Assembly: GCA_003427395.1 (NCBI GenBank)
Contig: BFEA01000089.1
Coordinates: forward strand, 3,268,541-3,288,554
DNA: 20,014 nucleotides
Source: Chara braunii
Lineage: Eukaryota > Streptophyta > Charophyceae > Charales > Characeae
Reading direction: 5' to 3'
Part shown: one piece after another, positions 17,658 through 20,014 of the stretch
How positions within the stretch are numbered: position 1 is the first letter of the stretch
How the letters are laid out: the number at the start of each line of letters is the position of its first letter
Program-made: the position numbers and the translations under genes
Notes under the pieces: model-generated
The model's input: the letters and a program-made list of their open reading frames with translations, nothing else
The model's database searches: none
What the model was told of the DNA's origin: nothing

Positions 17658-19834
17658 CCTTTAAGATCCTTTCAACCTCAAGCAAAACCACCTTACTCCC
17701 ACCCCAGATGCAACCCCTTTTGTTCACAATTTGCGTTCAGGCAATCAATAAAACTGAAACTGCCATTGCGCACACATTCCTTTATTTAGTATAACTTGTG
17801 CCCTGAAAGTCAAACCAAAGGTCAAAGTACAAGATTCACGCAATACACTCAGTCAAACCATAGAAAGATATACAGCTAGGGGTTATAGTTGGGTTTATAG
17901 AAGGGGTCAGGGAATTACCACTCAGTTCCCTGCCTCCAGGACTCCTCCCGAGCCCCGGCAGAGCTCCCGCAATCGGTGGGGCAAACCTCCCACAGAGGCC
18001 TTTGCGTGGATTACAGGTTGCAATCCCGCCTGCTGCCTTCCTCTCAGAACCAAAAGACCACATTTAGAGTGAGAAGGGCAGAAGGAGAAGGTTTCAGACT
18101 CTCAGATCCAAGGGGGGTGCACTCAGACTCGCGCAAGAGGGCCTTGAAACCTTGATGCGCCTGAGGGCCCCGCAATAATGGCCAAAAAGAGGCGGCGTGA
18201 TCAACCCGGAGTCAACTGTTGAAGTAGTCCCTCCTGACGAACCTCCTGGTCACAGCGTCGATCCCTTTCGCAAGGTCTGACTCCTCCTCCTTGCTGCAGC
18301 AGCAGCCTCCTCGCAATTCAAACACTCCCTTCGCACTATACCTTTGCCCCTTCCCTCGGGACGCAGCTAAACGGTCCTCAAACATCCACAGTCAAATAGC
18401 CTAGTGGCCTGCACCAGGCCTAGCAACTGCTGCAGCAGCCTAATAGCCAGAACAAGCCTGCCCAGCCTATAGCGACTGTAGCCGACTGTAACAGTCAGCA
18501 AGCCGAGGAAAGCGTACGACGAGCCTGGCCATGCTATTACGCCCCCAGCCTTAGCTGCCTGCTGCTCCAATTCCAACAAGAATGTTCGTGCCCCTGCCGA
18601 ACTCCTTACTATTCCGCTCGTTCCGTCGATTGACGAGAGTTGGTTGCACGTCGACCATCAGGTAAGCTTGCAGTACCACAAGCCCCCCTCTTTTCACTAG
18701 CGCTCACGGCCAGACATACAACGTACAGGTTAACAGTAGGGCTACAACCCCGCGGCCGTTTCCGTGTTTCCTTTGTTCAATACGGGGTGCAGTTCCTCAT
18801 TCGGCAGGTTAGCCGCACAGGCCGAGCCCACGCTACCTCGCACCATGGGATGGGCAACATGCGTTCAGCCGGTAGGTTCGCCTCCTCTCAAGGATCTGTA
18901 CACTACTCGAGTTGTTCAACTGGCACGATCGAAAAGGCAGCAGCCGCACTCCTCCTACGTATGACCCTCGCAATGAATAAATGCGTACTTCGTCTCCTTC
19001 TCCTTACTACGCGAAGTACGACTCGCCCCCGCTACTTTGTCGTTGTCTATTGCTGTTAGCGCGGCCCTTCCGCGCATGCACCCGGCGCGGTTCCCCGTCC
19101 GGGTCCCTTCCCGTTTTCGCCCTTTCCCCGACTGTCTCTGTTCTCCTCTCACTGTCTGCCTTCCCACTGCACCATTGCCCCGTCCGCTGCCTACCTTTAG
19201 CGCCGGTCTGATATTCGCCTTGCTGCGGAACACCCGTCACTCTGTCCTAGCGCTCCTCCTCCCCGCCGACGGATAGAGAACACTCCGTGGGCCACCTAGC
19301 ACTCCGCGGGCCACCTTAGTGCCCGCCACCCGGAGATACATCGGTGGCCCTCCCGAGTGGTACTAAGCAGACCCCTCCTCCGCCGGCTATTCCGAGTTAT
19401 ACCGCTGGCCCTCCTCCCTCTAGTCACAGGGGGATAGACCACGGCCATTCCCTTTGGCAGCGCGCAGCCCGCAGGTACGTGACCGACTCCTCAGCGGGAA
19501 ACTCCGGAGGGGACCAACTACTTTGGACAGTAGCCTTTCGCCCCTGCACCCAAGCGTCAGCCCAAGAGTCGATTTATCAGCACATGCGAGCGTGACAATA
19601 ATATAAATAATCAAAAAGAAAAAAGAAAAAAAATAATAACGAATAAACCTACATGTCGGGGCGCGTTCCTTTGCCCGCAATGCCACACACGCCCAGGCTG
19701 CGCATGGACGCGCCTCGCCGTCAATACCCCACGTTGTCACGCGCGCCTCTCACCCTGACAAGAACCTACGCTCCCACTCATGCTCACGCCGTGAGGCGGG
19801 CGACACCGCACTTGCGCGACTTGCAAAAGACACG
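17658..19834. other. No supported gene; continued noncoding and GC-rich DNA
   Basis: Short hairpins continue to about 18500: GGCCTG/CAGGCC at 18406-18420, the palindrome CTGCTGCAGCAG at 18427-18438, and GACTGT/ACAGTC at 18484-18496. After that the DNA is C/T-rich and carries only short, unrecognised ORFs. A near-duplicate CACTCCGYGGGCCACCT lies at 19280 and 19300. An A-rich low-complexity stretch lies at about 19597-19645. Confidence 0.45.
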
Positions 19835-19860
19835 CCAAATACCCTTGTAAAGGTATTTGG
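19835..19860. repeat. 11-bp hairpin
   Basis: CCAAATACC-C-TT (19835-19846) pairs with AAGGTATTTGG (19850-19860), with one bulged C and a loop of three bases. The sequence after it is not T-rich. Confidence 0.85.
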
Positions 19861-19897
19861 TACGACAACGCGTTTCACGTTCATATTTTGAACGCAT

Positions 19898-19911
19898 TGA
19901 ACGCGCGTTCA
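19898..19911. repeat. CGCG-centred palindrome
   Basis: TGAACGCGCGTTCA is a perfect 14-base palindrome. It lies in a stretch rich in AACGCG and CGCGTT words (19865-19940), similar in wording to 7775-7840 and 9285-9360. Confidence 0.9.
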
Positions 19912-19971
19912 TTAAACGCGGCTAAACACGTTGAGCGCGGTTGCACAGGGCGTAGGGGTGTGGGCTGAGGT

Positions 19972-19973
<2 letters not shown>

Positions 19974-20014
<41 letters not shown>
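19974..20014. repeat. (GT)n microsatellite running off the window end
   Basis: A pure GT dinucleotide run of 41 bases continues to the last base of the window, so its full length is unknown. Confidence 0.95.

Noticed and set aside
18108-18120. Polypurine tract AAGGGGGG followed by TG as an LTR start
   Set aside because: It is a single short motif without a matching LTR copy, a primer-binding site or a target duplication in the window.

Overview
This window looks like gene-poor, repeat-dominated nuclear DNA of a eukaryote, most likely a streptophyte (plant or charophyte green alga). No prokaryotic gene layout is visible. There are long stretches without coding potential, many microsatellites and homopolymers, a decayed L1-type LINE of the plant kind, a tRNA-like relic, and a long noncoding repeat whose wording resembles plant LTRs. 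The Asn/Asp-rich low-complexity ORF at the left end, together with the GT/AC tracts, made me think of Chara. That is a recollection and has not been checked.

Layout. 195-1367 (-) holds an Asn/Asp-rich hypothetical ORF broken by one in-frame stop, with a probable one-base slip in a G8 run near its start. 1500-9500 has no gene I can support. It contains a tRNA-derived relic (3451-3521), two foldback elements (3822-4049 and 4127-4177), a dispersed repeat present twice (4194-4270 and 6718-6828), a perfect 11-bp hairpin (5176-5201), a poly-T tract, a GT-type minisatellite (about 7977-8330), a 57-bp tandem duplication (8568-8681) and an AT-rich block with two related hairpins (8940-9240).

9511-14459 (-) is a nearly full-length but dead LINE. 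ORF1 lies upstream at high coordinates. It is followed by an APE-type endonuclease, a reverse transcriptase, a thumb/connector region and a zinc-finger-like C-terminal region. At least seven in-frame stops, a frameshift at an (AT)24 microsatellite inside the endonuclease, and loss of one catalytic Asp in the RT show that it is a pseudogene.

14460-20014 contains no recognisable gene. Its core (15922-17657) is the most interesting part of the window: a run of eight short hairpins of unrelated sequence, then three degenerate ~121-124 bp tandem units, then at least ten copies of one hairpin architecture. In that last family a six-base apical loop A(A/T)CTTA is kept, while the closing stem and the outer stem change in a compensating way. 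I infer a long noncoding element, possibly the LTR or untranslated part of a Ty3/gypsy-like retrotransposon, in which folding is conserved more than sequence. I could not find its ends.

The only protein-coding content I would defend is the dead LINE and, weakly, the Asn/Asp-rich ORF. There is no evidence here for genes acting together in a pathway.
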